Of a stretch of 64,000 nucleotides of DNA, positions 48,602-58,106 are shown in pieces; the first letter of the stretch is position 1; the number at the start of each line of letters is the position of its first letter. The notes beneath the pieces are model-generated. The model was given only the letters and a program-made list of their open reading frames with translations, was not told where the DNA came from and did not search any database. Source of the stretch: Pseudomonas veronii (lineage in GTDB: Bacteria; Pseudomonadota; Gammaproteobacteria; Pseudomonadales; Pseudomonadaceae); contig NZ_JYLL01000033.1 in the NCBI RefSeq assembly GCF_001439695.1, forward strand, positions 1-64,000. The letters run 5' to 3'. The position numbers were made by a program, and so were the translations under genes.

Positions 48602-49501
48602 ATGCTGGATTTTCTACCTGCCGCCGTGCGCGGGGTAATCGCGTCGTTGCTGCTGGCGCTGAACACGATCCTGCTGTGTTCGTTCCTGTTCATCGTCGCG
48701 CTGTTCAAGGCACTGCCGTTCGCCAAACGTTTCAGCGAATGGCTGATGAACCACACCCATGAAGCCTGGATCAGCAACAACAAGGCGTGGATGAACCTGG
48801 TACGGCGCACCCGCTGGCACCTCAAAGGCCTGGAAGGGCTGGACTACCAGCACTCTTATCTGGTGACCAGCAACCACCAGAGCTGGGTCGACATCATGGT
48901 CCTGCAATACGTGCTCAACCGACGCATTCGCCCGCTGAAGTTCTTTCTCAAGCAGGAACTGATCTGGGTGCCGGTGATTGGCCTGGCCTGGTGGGCGTTG
49001 GGCTTTCCGTTCATGAAGCGCTACTCCAAGGCCTACCTGGAAAAACACCCGGAGAAGAAAGGCAAGGACCTGGAAACCACCCGCAAGACCTGCGCGAAGT
49101 TTCGCGCCAACCCTGTGGGCATTTTCAACTTTGCCGAAGGCACGCGGTTTACCGTCGGCAAGCATGCGCAGCAGAAGTCGCCGTTTCGCTACCTGCTCAA
49201 GCCCAAGGCTGGCGGTATCGCGTTTGTGCTGGATGCCATGGGTGAGCAGCTCAAGTCATTGGTCAATGTGACCATCCACTACCCCGCCGGACGCCCAGGC
49301 TACTGGGACTTGTTGTGTGGGAATGTGCAGGACGTGGTGGTGCAGTTCGAAGAGGTGCAGATTCCGGCCGAGTTCATTGGCAAGAATTATGAGCAGGATA
49401 GCGAGTATCGGCTGGCGTTCCAGGCCTGGATCAACCGGTTGTGGGAAGACAAGGACGCGCTGCTGAAACAGTTGCACACCGACTACCCAGGCCGCCACTG
49501 A
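48602..49501 (+). CDS. PlsC-like (YihG type) lysophospholipid acyltransferase
   Basis: A 299-residue membrane protein with an N-terminal span (about 10-35). The acyltransferase boxes are SNHQSWVDIMVLQ (HX4D, about 95) and FNFAEGTRFT (EGTR, about 180). YihG-like enzymes acylate lysophosphatidic acid and change the fatty acid makeup of lipids. It follows pta without a gap, so both are likely on one transcript. Confidence 0.9.
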   Translation: MLDFLPAAVRGVIASLLLALNTILLCSFLFIVALFKALPFAKRFSEWLMNHTHEAWISNNKAWMNLVRRTRWHLKGLEGLDYQHSYLVTSNHQSWVDIMVLQYVLNRRIRPLKFFLKQELIWVPVIGLAWWALGFPFMKRYSKAYLEKHPEKKGKDLETTRKTCAKFRANPVGIFNFAEGTRFTVGKHAQQKSPFRYLLKPKAGGIAFVLDAMGEQLKSLVNVTIHYPAGRPGYWDLLCGNVQDVVVQFEEVQIPAEFIGKNYEQDSEYRLAFQAWINRLWEDKDALLKQLHTDYPGRH

Positions 49502-49508
49502 TCAAAAG

Positions 49509-49596
49509 GTGGGAGGGGGCTTGCCCCCGATAGCGGTGGTTCAGTCACCCGATGCTCTGACCGACACTCTGCAATCGGGGGCAAGCCCCCTCCCAC
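49509..49596. repeat. REP doublet (REPIN) after the acyltransferase gene
   Basis: GTGGGAGGGGGCTTGCCCCC and its exact inverted copy are about 40 bases apart. The core is of the CTTGCCCCCGAT class, unlike the one near ispH. Confidence 0.88.
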
Positions 49597-49623
49597 ATTC
49601 AACCGAGACGTTCTTGAGCATGT

Positions 49624-49661
49624 AAAAAGCCCGCCACCGAGTGATCGGTGGCGGGCTTTTT
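49624..49661. terminator. Strong terminator after the pta transcript
   Basis: A perfect 17-base stem (AAAAAGCCCGCCACCGA and its complement) with a gtga loop and T-run. Confidence 0.9.
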
Positions 49662-49844
49662 GTGGTGGCAAGGTTTATATCGCACCAAACACCGGCCGAC
49701 TTGTTACTCGCAGAAACAAGTTCAACAGAAACCGCTATCCATTAAACACCACTCAGGCAATGCGCCCTCAGGTGGGCGCCAGACGCATGAATCAAGTGTC
49801 TACGCAGAATGCAATACCATCAGAAAACTTACGGAACCAACTTC

Positions 49845-50687
49845 ATGAACATCTCGCCGACATCCGCACCCTATGTTCCATATTCGCTGCCCTCACTTCT
49901 AGTTAGTCGACTTCACCCAGGACGTGACCAGTCGACACCGGATGTCTACAGCAAGACATACGAAGACGGCAATCTAACGATCAGCGCAGATTACGATCTC
50001 CAGGAAGCCAATACTCCAGGCATACCTAAACGCGTCACCATTAATACGGGTAACGAAAACGACCGCATTCACATTCGCCTGGGCAGTGACAATAAGGTTA
50101 CGGCAGATATCAACGGGGAAAGTTACCCGTTAAATCTGGAGAACGAAAAGGCCTTAAAAACACTCCTTATCAAAACCAACGGCGGCAACGACCGGGTCAC
50201 TGTAGATGAAGACGTAAAAAACACCGTTGCGATCTACACCGGAGACGGTGACGATCACGTCAAGAGCGGAGGCGGCCTAACATTCGCATACTTGGGTAAC
50301 GGTGATGATGAAGCGTCCTTGGGGAGTGGCGGGGGCATGCTTGAAGGACAAGGCGGCAACGACTTTCTGACCGGGGGACTAAGTCGGTATAACTCACTTG
50401 ACGGCGGTGCCGGCAACAACATCATGAGGAGCGGAACAGGTGGTGGCCCCGATCAGGCGACTCATATCGCTGGCCGCGGGGACCGCGACACAATGACCTC
50501 ACTTTCCGGAAGGTTCTCTATCACCAGTAGTGGCGGAGCCTCCTTCATCACCACCGAAGGCAAGGGCGACATTCGTATAGGCGGAGGCAAAAACACCATC
50601 AATACCACCTCGGAAGCAACCCTCTCAGAAAAAAGAGACAGTGACGTAATCACCCAAACTGATGTCCCTGCTCGCGAAGAAATTTAA
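49845..50687 (+). CDS. Orphan beta-roll (RTX-like) repeat protein
   Basis: 280 residues from MNISPTSAPYVPYSL. No signal peptide is seen. From about residue 55 there are degenerate Gly/Asp repeats of the calcium-binding kind: TGNENDRIHI, NGGNDRVTVDE, GDGDDHVKSG, GNGDDEASLG, GQGGNDFLTGG and DGGAGNNIM. It is too short for a full RTX toxin and has no visible enzyme domain; no type I secretion genes are near. The DNA is less GC-rich than its neighbours, so the gene may be acquired. It could be a secreted adhesin-like or effector-like protein. Function unknown. Confidence 0.72.
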   Translation: MNISPTSAPYVPYSLPSLLVSRLHPGRDQSTPDVYSKTYEDGNLTISADYDLQEANTPGIPKRVTINTGNENDRIHIRLGSDNKVTADINGESYPLNLENEKALKTLLIKTNGGNDRVTVDEDVKNTVAIYTGDGDDHVKSGGGLTFAYLGNGDDEASLGSGGGMLEGQGGNDFLTGGLSRYNSLDGGAGNNIMRSGTGGGPDQATHIAGRGDRDTMTSLSGRFSITSSGGASFITTEGKGDIRIGGGKNTINTTSEATLSEKRDSDVITQTDVPAREEI

Positions 50688-50701
50688 CCCTCAGACACAC
50701 T

Positions 50702-50740
50702 AAAAAGCCCGTCGCGATTCACACGCTGACGGGCTTTTTT
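50702..50740. terminator. Bidirectional terminator between the repeat protein and cysNC
   Basis: AAAAAGCCCGTC/GACGGGCTTTTT stem with a 14-base loop and T-run on both sides of convergent genes. Confidence 0.85.
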
Positions 50741-50771
50741 GCAGCTTGACGCTTAACGCTTATCAGCGCGC

Positions 50772-52670
50772 CTATATCGCGCCGCGCTGACGCAACAGCT
50801 CCAGCACTTGCTTGACGCTGTCTTCCAGCGACAGGGCCTGGGTGTCGATCACCAGATCGGCATTCAACGGCACGTCGTAGGGGAAGGACTCACCAGGGAT
50901 GTTATCCCCACCGGCCGCGTACAAGCCTTGTGGATCGCGCTCGGCACACACCAGCGGCGAAGCCTGCACGTAGACCGTCAGCAAGCGGTCGGCACCGATC
51001 AGTGCCTTGGCCTGTTCACGCCCTTCGGCATCCGGCGCAACGAACGCGGCCAGGGTCAGCAGGCCGGCTTCGTTGAACTGGCGTGCGACGTGAGCCGCAC
51101 GACGCCAGTTCTCGGTACGCCCGACGCGATCCTGCGGCAAGCCTTTGTTCAGGTCGTGGCGCAGGTTCTGGCCATCCAGTACAAACACCGCGCGGCCCAT
51201 GTCGAACAACTTGCGTTCAACCGCATAGGCCAGGGTGCTTTTGCCGGCGCCCGACAAGCCGCTGAACAACACGGTGGCCGGCTGCTGACCGAAGCGCTGG
51301 GCGCGCTCTTCGGTGGCCACATGGGCCAACTTGCCGTGCTGCGCGGCGCTGCCGTGGCTGACCGGCGGCGCGATGATCATGCCCGCGGCCACGGTGCCAT
51401 TGGTCAAGCGGTCGATGACGATGAACGCGCCGGTGGTGCGGTTGCTCGCGTAACCGTCCAGGGCGATGGCGGCGTCGAGGCTGACCTTGACCCGGCCGAT
51501 TTCGTTCAACTGCAGCGAACTCGCCGGGCCTTCGGCCAGGGTGTTCACGTCCACGCGATGCACGATGCTGGTGATGGAACCCGGCACGTAGCTGGTGGCG
51601 CGCTTGATGTCGTATTTCTTGCCCGGCAGCATCGGCTCTTCGGCCATCCACACCAGCATGGCGTCGAAGGCGTCGGTCACTTGCGGCACGTTGTCGGCAT
51701 GCACCAGCAGGTCGCCACGGGAGATGTCGATCTCGTCTTCCATGGTCAGGGTCACGGCCTGGCCGGGACCGGCGTGTTCCAGTTCACCGTCGAAGGTGAC
51801 GATGGATTTGACGCGGCTGCTCTTGCCCGACGGCAGCACCACGACTTCGTCGCCCTTGTGGACGATGCCGCTGGCCAGGGTGCCGGCAAAACCGCGGAAG
51901 TTCAGGTTCGGACGGTTGACGTACTGCACCGGGAAACGCAGGTCGGTGTAGTTGCGGTCGTTGGCGATCTCGACGGTCTCGAGGATCTCCATCAGCGACT
52001 GGCCGGTGTACCACGGCGAACGCTCGCTCTTGTTCACCACGTTGTCGCCCTTGAGCGCCGACATCGGCACGAACGCCATGGTGCTCGGCTTGAAGGCGAT
52101 GCCGTCGGCGAACTTCAGGTAGTCGGCCTTGATCTGCTCGAATACGCCTTCGTCGAAACCGTTGAGGTCCATCTTGTTGATGGCGACCACGATGTGCTTG
52201 ATGCCCAGCAACGAGGCTATGAAGCTGTGGCGACGGGTCTGGGTCTGCACGCCGTAGCGCGCGTCGACCAGGATGATCGCCAGGTCACAGGTGGACGCAC
52301 CGGTGGCCATGTTGCGGGTGTACTGCTCATGGCCGGGGGTGTCGGCGATGATGAATTTACGCTTGGCGGTGGAGAAGTAGCGGTAGGCGACATCGATGGT
52401 GATGCCCTGCTCGCGCTCGGCCTGCAGGCCGTCGACCAGCAGAGCCAGGTCGATGTCGTCACCGGTGGTGCCGACCTTCTTCGAATCGCGGGTGATGGCT
52501 TCCAGGTGATCTTCGTAGATCATTTTGGAGTCGTGCAGCAGGCGCCCGATCAGGGTGCTCTTGCCGTCGTCGACGTTGCCGCAGGTCAGGAAGCGCAACA
52601 TTTCCTTGCGCTCGTGCTGGCCCAGGTAGGCGAGGATGTCCTCGCTGATCAAATCAGATTGATGCGACAT
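50772..52670 (-). CDS. cysNC: CysNC, sulfate adenylyltransferase GTPase subunit fused to APS kinase
   Basis: 632 residues in two parts. The N-terminal GTPase (about 1-440) has P-loop GNVDDGKSTLIGR, DTPGHEQY and NKMD. The C-terminal APS kinase (about 455-632) has GLSGAGKSTLA and LDGQNLRHDLNKGL. With CysD it makes APS from sulfate and ATP, driven by GTP, then PAPS. The fusion is usual in pseudomonads. It starts nine bases after cysD. Confidence 0.96.
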   Translation of the reverse strand: MSHQSDLISEDILAYLGQHERKEMLRFLTCGNVDDGKSTLIGRLLHDSKMIYEDHLEAITRDSKKVGTTGDDIDLALLVDGLQAEREQGITIDVAYRYFSTAKRKFIIADTPGHEQYTRNMATGASTCDLAIILVDARYGVQTQTRRHSFIASLLGIKHIVVAINKMDLNGFDEGVFEQIKADYLKFADGIAFKPSTMAFVPMSALKGDNVVNKSERSPWYTGQSLMEILETVEIANDRNYTDLRFPVQYVNRPNLNFRGFAGTLASGIVHKGDEVVVLPSGKSSRVKSIVTFDGELEHAGPGQAVTLTMEDEIDISRGDLLVHADNVPQVTDAFDAMLVWMAEEPMLPGKKYDIKRATSYVPGSITSIVHRVDVNTLAEGPASSLQLNEIGRVKVSLDAAIALDGYASNRTTGAFIVIDRLTNGTVAAGMIIAPPVSHGSAAQHGKLAHVATEERAQRFGQQPATVLFSGLSGAGKSTLAYAVERKLFDMGRAVFVLDGQNLRHDLNKGLPQDRVGRTENWRRAAHVARQFNEAGLLTLAAFVAPDAEGREQAKALIGADRLLTVYVQASPLVCAERDPQGLYAAGGDNIPGESFPYDVPLNADLVIDTQALSLEDSVKQVLELLRQRGAI

Positions 52671-52679
52671 GACAACCCC

Positions 52680-53597
52680 TTAGAAATAGCCTTGACGTTT
52701 TTTATCTTCCATCGAGCCGGCACCATCGTGGTCGATGACCCGGCCCTGGCGCTCGGAAGTTCGCGTCAGGAGCATTTCCTGAATGATGTCCGTCAGCGTC
52801 TCCGCTTCGGACTCCACCGCGCCCGTCAACGGGTAGCAGCCAAGGGTACGGAAACGGACTTTCTTTTTGACGATGCGGGCTTTGTCTTCGTCGGACAGGT
52901 GCTCGAGGATGCGGTCGTCGTCGATCATGATCAACGTGCCGTTCTTCTCGATCACATCGCGCTCGGCGGCGAAGTACAGCGGCACGATCGGGATGCCTTC
53001 CAGGTAGATGTACTGCCAGATGTCCAGTTCGGTCCAGTTGGACAGCGGGAACACACGGATCGACTCGCCCTTGTTGACGTTGCCGTTATAGACGTTCCAC
53101 AGCTCCGGACGCTGGTTTTTCGGGTCCCAGCGGTGCTTGCTGTCGCGGAACGAGTACACGCGCTCTTTGGCACGGGATTTCTCTTCATCGCGACGGGCAC
53201 CGCCGAAGGCTGCGTCGAAACCATACTTGTCCAGGGCCTGCTTGAGGCCTTCGGTCTTCATGATGTCGGTGTGCTTGGCGCTGCCGTGGGTGAACGGGTT
53301 GATGCCCTGCGCCACACCGTCCGGGTTGACGTGGGTGATCAGGTCCAGGCCCAGTTCTTCAACCATGCGGTCGCGGAACGTGTACATCTCCTGGAATTTC
53401 CACTGGGTGTCGACGTGCATCACCGGGAACGGCAGCTTGCCCGGGAAGAACGCCTTGCGTGCCAGGTGCAGCATCACGGCGGAGTCTTTACCGATCGAGT
53501 AGAGCATCACCGGGTTGTCGAACTCGGCGGCGACCTCGCGGATGATGTGGATGCTTTCCGCCTCCAGCTGTTTCAGATGCGTCAGTTTGTCGACCAT
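52680..53597 (-). CDS. cysD: CysD, sulfate adenylyltransferase subunit 2
   Basis: A 305-residue PP-loop ATP pyrophosphatase with SIGKDSAVMLHLARKAF (about 37) and the region AFGGARRDEEKSRAKERVYSFRD of CysD. It forms the first step of sulfate assimilation with CysN. First gene of cysDNC. Confidence 0.97.
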   Translation of the reverse strand: MVDKLTHLKQLEAESIHIIREVAAEFDNPVMLYSIGKDSAVMLHLARKAFFPGKLPFPVMHVDTQWKFQEMYTFRDRMVEELGLDLITHVNPDGVAQGINPFTHGSAKHTDIMKTEGLKQALDKYGFDAAFGGARRDEEKSRAKERVYSFRDSKHRWDPKNQRPELWNVYNGNVNKGESIRVFPLSNWTELDIWQYIYLEGIPIVPLYFAAERDVIEKNGTLIMIDDDRILEHLSDEDKARIVKKKVRFRTLGCYPLTGAVESEAETLTDIIQEMLLTRTSERQGRVIDHDGAGSMEDKKRQGYF

Positions 53598-53777
53598 GGC
53601 TACTCACGGAAAAACGATCTTATGGACGGCCAGCGGGCCGTGTTCGAGCGAGGCATGCTAGCACAGCACCTGCTTCTATTCAGGGCGCCGACTAGATCGA
53701 AACGGTATATGGATATGCCCCGAGGTTTGGCGGCGATGGGCGGCCGAACCCTACCAAATGTGGGAGGGTGGTGTGCG

Positions 53778-54536
53778 TTAGATCGGGTTGGGACAATCGA
53801 TGAACAAATGCTCCAGGGCGAAACGCCGCGCCAGGTAATCGCCCAACGCCTGCACACCGTAACGCTCGGTGGCGTGATGGCCGGCGGCGATAAAGCTGAT
53901 GTCGTTTTCGCGGGCGCTGTGGAAGGTCTGTTCGGAGGCTTCGCCGCTCAGGTACAGGTCGACGCCGGCCGCAATCGCCTGGTCGATGTAACCCTGGCCA
54001 CCGCCGGTACACCAGCCGACGCGGCGGATCATCTCGCTGCCTTCGATCAGCAGCGGCTCGCGCCCCAACACGCTCTGCACGCGGTGGGCGAAGTCACGCG
54101 GCGACAGCGGCTCGGCGAGGGAGCCGACCAGCCCGACGATCTTGAGGTCGGCCGGGTCCAGCGGGCCTTCGACGGTGATGTCCAACTGCCGAGCAAGCTG
54201 TACGTTGTTGCCGACCTCGGCGTGCAGGTCCAGCGGCAGGTGGTAGGCCAGCAGGCTGATGTCGTGCTTGAGCAGGGTCTTCAGGCGGCGCTGCTTCATG
54301 CCGGTGATGCACGGGTTCTCGCCCTTCCAGAAATAACCGTGGTGGACCAGCACCAGGTCGGCCTGGGCTTCGACGGCGGCGTCGAGCAATGCCTGGCTGG
54401 CGGTGACGCCGCTGACGATACGCATCACCTGCGGGCGCCCCTCGACCTGCAGGCCGTTGGGGCAGTAATCGGCAATTTTTGCGCTGCCAAGGTAGCGGTC
54501 CGCTTCCTCGACGAGGGTGCTCAAAGCAACGGCCAT
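53778..54536 (-). CDS. Nif3-like dinuclear metal protein (YbgI family)
   Basis: A 252-residue Nif3 domain protein. Metal residues are seen in LVHHGYFWKGENPC (about 63-76), and ISFIAAGHHATERYGVQALGD near the C-terminus. Proteins of this group have been named GTP cyclohydrolase I type 2, but the activity in Pseudomonas is not established. It is divergent from algW, a usual pair. Confidence 0.88.
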   Translation of the reverse strand: MAVALSTLVEEADRYLGSAKIADYCPNGLQVEGRPQVMRIVSGVTASQALLDAAVEAQADLVLVHHGYFWKGENPCITGMKQRRLKTLLKHDISLLAYHLPLDLHAEVGNNVQLARQLDITVEGPLDPADLKIVGLVGSLAEPLSPRDFAHRVQSVLGREPLLIEGSEMIRRVGWCTGGGQGYIDQAIAAGVDLYLSGEASEQTFHSARENDISFIAAGHHATERYGVQALGDYLARRFALEHLFIDCPNPI

Positions 54537-54557
54537 AAAAGACTCCTAAATATCCCG

Positions 54558-54585
54558 TTCCGAGGCGCTCGCAGCCTCGTATAAT
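54558..54585 (+). promoter_or_regulatory. Possible sigma70 promoter of algW
   Basis: TTCCGA, 16 bases, TATAAT, 54 bases before the algW start. The -10 is perfect; the -35 is weak. Confidence 0.45.
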
Positions 54586-54638
54586 GCGCGACATTATGGG
54601 CGCTCCCCCGCCCCCTGCAACCTGTCAGGACTTACTTG

Positions 54639-55793
54639 ATGCTCAAGGCACTGCGTTTTTTTGGATGGCCATTGCTGGCTGGCGTGCTGATCGCGATGAT
54701 GATTATTCAGCGTTACCCCCAGTGGGTGGGCTTACCGAGCCTTGATGTGAACCTGCAACAGGCCCCGCAAACCAATACGATGGTGCAAGGCCCGGTGACC
54801 TACGCCGACGCCGTGGTCATCGCCGCCCCTGCGGTGGTCAACCTGTACACCACCAAGGTCGTCAACAAGCCGGCGCACCCGCTGTTCGAAGACCCGCAGT
54901 TCCGCCGCTATTTCGGCGACAACAGCCCCAAGCAGCGACGCATGGAATCCAGCCTGGGGTCCGGGGTGATCATGAGCCCGGAAGGCTACATCCTCACCAA
55001 CAACCACGTGACCACCGGCGCCGACCAGATTGTGGTAGCCCTGCGCGACGGCCGCGAAACCCTGGCCCGCGTGGTCGGCAGCGACCCGGAAACCGACCTC
55101 GCGGTGTTGAAGATCGACCTGAAAAACCTGCCCGCGATCACCATCGGCCGCTCCGAAGGGCTGCGGGTCGGCGATGTCGCGCTGGCCATCGGCAACCCGT
55201 TCGGCGTCGGCCAGACGGTCACCATGGGCATCATCAGCGCCACCGGGCGTAACCAGTTGGGCCTCAACAGCTACGAAGACTTCATCCAGACCGACGCCGC
55301 GATCAACCCGGGCAACTCCGGCGGCGCGCTGGTGGATGCCAACGGCAACCTGACCGGCATCAACACGGCGATTTTCTCCAAGTCCGGCGGCTCCCAGGGC
55401 ATCGGTTTCGCGATCCCGGTCAAGCTGGCGATGGAAGTGATGAAGTCGATCATCGAGCACGGCCAGGTGATCCGTGGCTGGCTGGGGATCGAAGTGCAGC
55501 CGCTGAGCAAGGAACTGGCCGAGTCGTTTGGCCTGACCGGGCGCCCGGGCATCGTGGTCGCCGGGATCTTCCGCGACGGCCCGGCGCAAAAGGCCGGCCT
55601 GCAACTGGGCGATGTGATCCTCAGCATCGACGGCGAACCGGCCGGTGATGGCCGCAAGTCGATGAACCAAGTGGCGCGGATCAAACCGACCGACAAGGTC
55701 ACGATCCAGGTGATGCGCAACGGTAAAGAGCTCAACCTGACGGCGGAAATCGGCCTGCGCCCACCGCCCGCGCCGGTGACGGAAGAGGAATAA
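54639..55793 (+). CDS. algW: AlgW/DegS-type periplasmic serine protease
   Basis: A 384-residue protein with one N-terminal span (about 5-25) instead of a cleaved signal, as in DegS. The catalytic triad is visible: His in ILTNNHVTTG, Asp in PETDLAVLKID and Ser in INPGNSGGALVD. One PDZ domain lies at the C-terminus (about 280-370). AlgW cuts MucA after envelope stress and so frees AlgU (alginate control). The single PDZ domain separates it from MucD. The ATG is chosen over a TTG one codon earlier. Confidence 0.93.
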   Translation: MLKALRFFGWPLLAGVLIAMMIIQRYPQWVGLPSLDVNLQQAPQTNTMVQGPVTYADAVVIAAPAVVNLYTTKVVNKPAHPLFEDPQFRRYFGDNSPKQRRMESSLGSGVIMSPEGYILTNNHVTTGADQIVVALRDGRETLARVVGSDPETDLAVLKIDLKNLPAITIGRSEGLRVGDVALAIGNPFGVGQTVTMGIISATGRNQLGLNSYEDFIQTDAAINPGNSGGALVDANGNLTGINTAIFSKSGGSQGIGFAIPVKLAMEVMKSIIEHGQVIRGWLGIEVQPLSKELAESFGLTGRPGIVVAGIFRDGPAQKAGLQLGDVILSIDGEPAGDGRKSMNQVARIKPTDKVTIQVMRNGKELNLTAEIGLRPPPAPVTEEE

Positions 55794-55806
55794 CCCGCGC
55801 CCTCCG

Positions 55807-55826
55807 GGTGCCCGTTCGCGGGCACC
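55807..55826. terminator. Hairpin after algW
   Basis: GGTGCCCG-ttcg-CGGGCACC, a very stable stem-loop, without a long T-run. Confidence 0.6.
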
Positions 55827-55907
55827 TGTAAGCACATATTTCAGAACCGAACCGCTTACATAATGACATGTTATATTGTTTCAATATCGCCATTGGAACG
55901 CTCTATC

Positions 55908-58004
55908 ATGTCGCCTCGCACGTTTCCCCCTTTGGCCGGCCTGGCCTTGGGTTTGCTGCTGGACCCCGCCTGCGCCGAAGACACCCGCATTGAACTGGAC
56001 GCCATCAGCGTCACCACCGACGCCTACGAATCCGCCACCGGCCCGGTCAACGGCTATCGCGCCACCCGCTCCGCCAGCGCAACCAAGACCGACACCGCGC
56101 TGCGCGACATCCCGCAATCCATCAGCGTGATTCCCGCCAACGTGCTCAAGGACCTGGGCAGCACCGACGTGGAACGCGCCCTGGAATTTGCCGGCGGCGT
56201 CTCCAAGCAGAACAACTTCGGCGGCCTCACCCTCTACGAATACAGCGTGCGCGGCTTCACCACGTCGGAGTTCTACCAGGACGGCTTCAGCGCCAACCGC
56301 GGTTACCCGAGCACGCCGGACGCCGCCAATCTCGAACGCATCGAAGTGCTCAAAGGCCCCGCCGCCAGCCTGTACGGGCGCGGCGATCCCGGCGGCACGG
56401 TGAATATCGTCACCAAGAAACCCCAGCCCGACGCGTTCACCACCCTGCAAACCAGCGCCGGCAGTTGGGACCGCTATCGCACCGCGCTGGACGTGAACAC
56501 CCCGCTCGACAGCGAAGGGCAACTGCTGACACGGGTCAACCTGGCGGTGGAAGACAACCATAGTTTCCGCGATCATGTAGACGCCAAGCGGGTGTTCGTC
56601 GCGCCGTCCTTCAGTTGGCAACTGGCCCCCGACACGCACCTGCTGGTGGAAAGCGAATTCGTGCGCCACCGCTCCACCTTTGACCGCGGCATCGTCGCGC
56701 CGCGCGGCATGTCGCGCTCCACCTTCCTCGGCGAGCCCAACGACGGCGACATCAACAACCACAACAACCGCCTCCAGGCCACCCTCGAACGTCACCTCAA
56801 CGACACGTGGGCCCTGCGCCTGGCCAGCCATTACAAACAAGGCAGCCTGTGGGGCGACGCTTCGGAAAACCGCGCGCTGAACAGCGACGGCCACACCGTC
56901 AACCGCCGCTACCGCGAACGCTCCATGGGTTGGCACGACAGCATCACCCAACTGGAACTGCGCGGTCTGTTCGACATCGGTCGTTGGCAACACGAGTTGC
57001 TGATCGGCACCGAGTACGAGGACTACCGCAAGAAGGAACGCGTGACAGCCATCGCCGGCAGCCCCTACGCGATCGACATCTACAACCCGGTCTACGGCCA
57101 GCCCAAACCCGATGGCGAGCGCTCCGGCACTGACTTCTCCGAACAGGTAAAAAGCCAGGCACTGAACCTGCAAGACCAGATCGTCTTCACCGAACGCCTG
57201 CGCGGCATGCTCGGCGCGCGCTTCGAGCACTTCGAGCAACACACCGACGACTTCACCCGTCATCACGCCAAGAGCCGCCAGACCCACGACGCCCTGACCC
57301 AGCGCGCCGGCCTGCTCTACCAGCTCACACCTGAAGTCGGGGTGTTCGCCAACGCCTCGACCTCATTCAAGCCGAACAACGGCCTGGACGCTGGCGGCAA
57401 ATCCTTCAAGCCTGAAGAGGGTGTGGGGTATGAAGTGGGGATCAAGAGCGAGCTGTTCGACGAGCGCCTCAGCGCCACCCTCGCCGCGTTCCACATCGAG
57501 AAGGAAAACGTGCTGACCGTGGACCCGGCCACCGACACCCAACGCGCCATGGGCAAGGCACGCAGCCAAGGGTTTGACCTGCAACTGAGCGGGCAACTGA
57601 GCGAGGCGGTGCGCGTGATCGGCGCGTTCGCCTACATCGATGCCGAAGTGACCAAGGGCGATAAAGCCATCCCCACCGGCAGTCGCATTCTCGGCGTGGC
57701 CAAGCGCAGCGGCAGCCTGTTGGGCGTGTATGAATTCCAGGACGGCACGTTGCGCGGTTCAGACGTGGGCGCGGCGTTCACCTATGTCGGTGATCGCTCC
57801 GGTGAAGCCGGCGGCAGTTTCGAACTGCCCGCCTATCACACCGTGGACCTGCTGGCGCATTACAAAGCCACCGACAACGTCACCGTGGGCCTGAACCTTA
57901 ACAACCTGTTTGATGAAAAGTACTACGAACGCGCCTACAGCAACTATTGGGTCAGCCCCGGTGAACCGCGCAACTTCACGGTCAGCCTGACCCTCAACCT
58001 GTAA
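55908..58004 (+). CDS. TonB-dependent siderophore receptor
   Basis: 698 residues from MSPRTFPPLAGLAL; the frame is open for 15 more codons without a better signal peptide. Signal ends near CAED. The plug domain (about 55-160) has DIPQSISVIPANVL, VRGF and VLKGPAASLYGRGDPGGTVNIVTKKP. The 22-strand barrel ends with PRNFTVSLTLNL. No N-terminal signalling (STN) domain is present, so it does not signal to an ECF sigma factor by that route. It is likely a ferric siderophore receptor of the FhuA/FcuA sort. I do not see a convincing Fur box; the ligand is unknown. Confidence 0.9.
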   Translation: MSPRTFPPLAGLALGLLLDPACAEDTRIELDAISVTTDAYESATGPVNGYRATRSASATKTDTALRDIPQSISVIPANVLKDLGSTDVERALEFAGGVSKQNNFGGLTLYEYSVRGFTTSEFYQDGFSANRGYPSTPDAANLERIEVLKGPAASLYGRGDPGGTVNIVTKKPQPDAFTTLQTSAGSWDRYRTALDVNTPLDSEGQLLTRVNLAVEDNHSFRDHVDAKRVFVAPSFSWQLAPDTHLLVESEFVRHRSTFDRGIVAPRGMSRSTFLGEPNDGDINNHNNRLQATLERHLNDTWALRLASHYKQGSLWGDASENRALNSDGHTVNRRYRERSMGWHDSITQLELRGLFDIGRWQHELLIGTEYEDYRKKERVTAIAGSPYAIDIYNPVYGQPKPDGERSGTDFSEQVKSQALNLQDQIVFTERLRGMLGARFEHFEQHTDDFTRHHAKSRQTHDALTQRAGLLYQLTPEVGVFANASTSFKPNNGLDAGGKSFKPEEGVGYEVGIKSELFDERLSATLAAFHIEKENVLTVDPATDTQRAMGKARSQGFDLQLSGQLSEAVRVIGAFAYIDAEVTKGDKAIPTGSRILGVAKRSGSLLGVYEFQDGTLRGSDVGAAFTYVGDRSGEAGGSFELPAYHTVDLLAHYKATDNVTVGLNLNNLFDEKYYERAYSNYWVSPGEPRNFTVSLTLNL

Positions 58005-58017
58005 CGCGGTCAAACCT

Positions 58018-58105
58018 GTGGGAGGAGGCTTGCCCCCGATAGCGCTACAACAGTCACCTCACCCAGTGACTGGCAAACCGCTATCGGGAGCACGCCCCTT
58101 CCCAC
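58018..58105. repeat. REP doublet (REPIN) between the receptor gene and hemH
   Basis: GTGGGAGGAGGCTTGCCCCC and an imperfect inverted copy are about 35 bases apart. Same class as the one at 49509. It separates convergent genes. Confidence 0.82.
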
Positions 58106-58106
58106 A

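Larger units (their letters stand above)
49502..49844. other. Intergenic region with REPIN and terminator
   Basis: It holds a REP doublet and the terminator of the pta transcript. From 49665 to the next start codon the sequence becomes visibly A+T-richer and should contain the promoter of the repeat-protein gene. Confidence 0.6.

Noticed and set aside
53598..53777. Possible REP copy between cysD and the Nif3-like gene
   Set aside because: Only a short GTGGGAGG piece near 53760 is present, with no inverted partner.
50808..54584. Open frame of 1258 codons opposite cysNC, cysD and the Nif3-like gene
   Set aside because: It runs through three well-recognised genes and the spacers between them on the other strand. 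Composition is that of an antisense frame, with no domain.
55830..55907. Possible Fur box upstream of the TonB receptor
   Set aside because: The A+T-rich stretch near 55858-55882 has only a partial palindrome and does not fit the GATAAT repeats well enough to report as a site.
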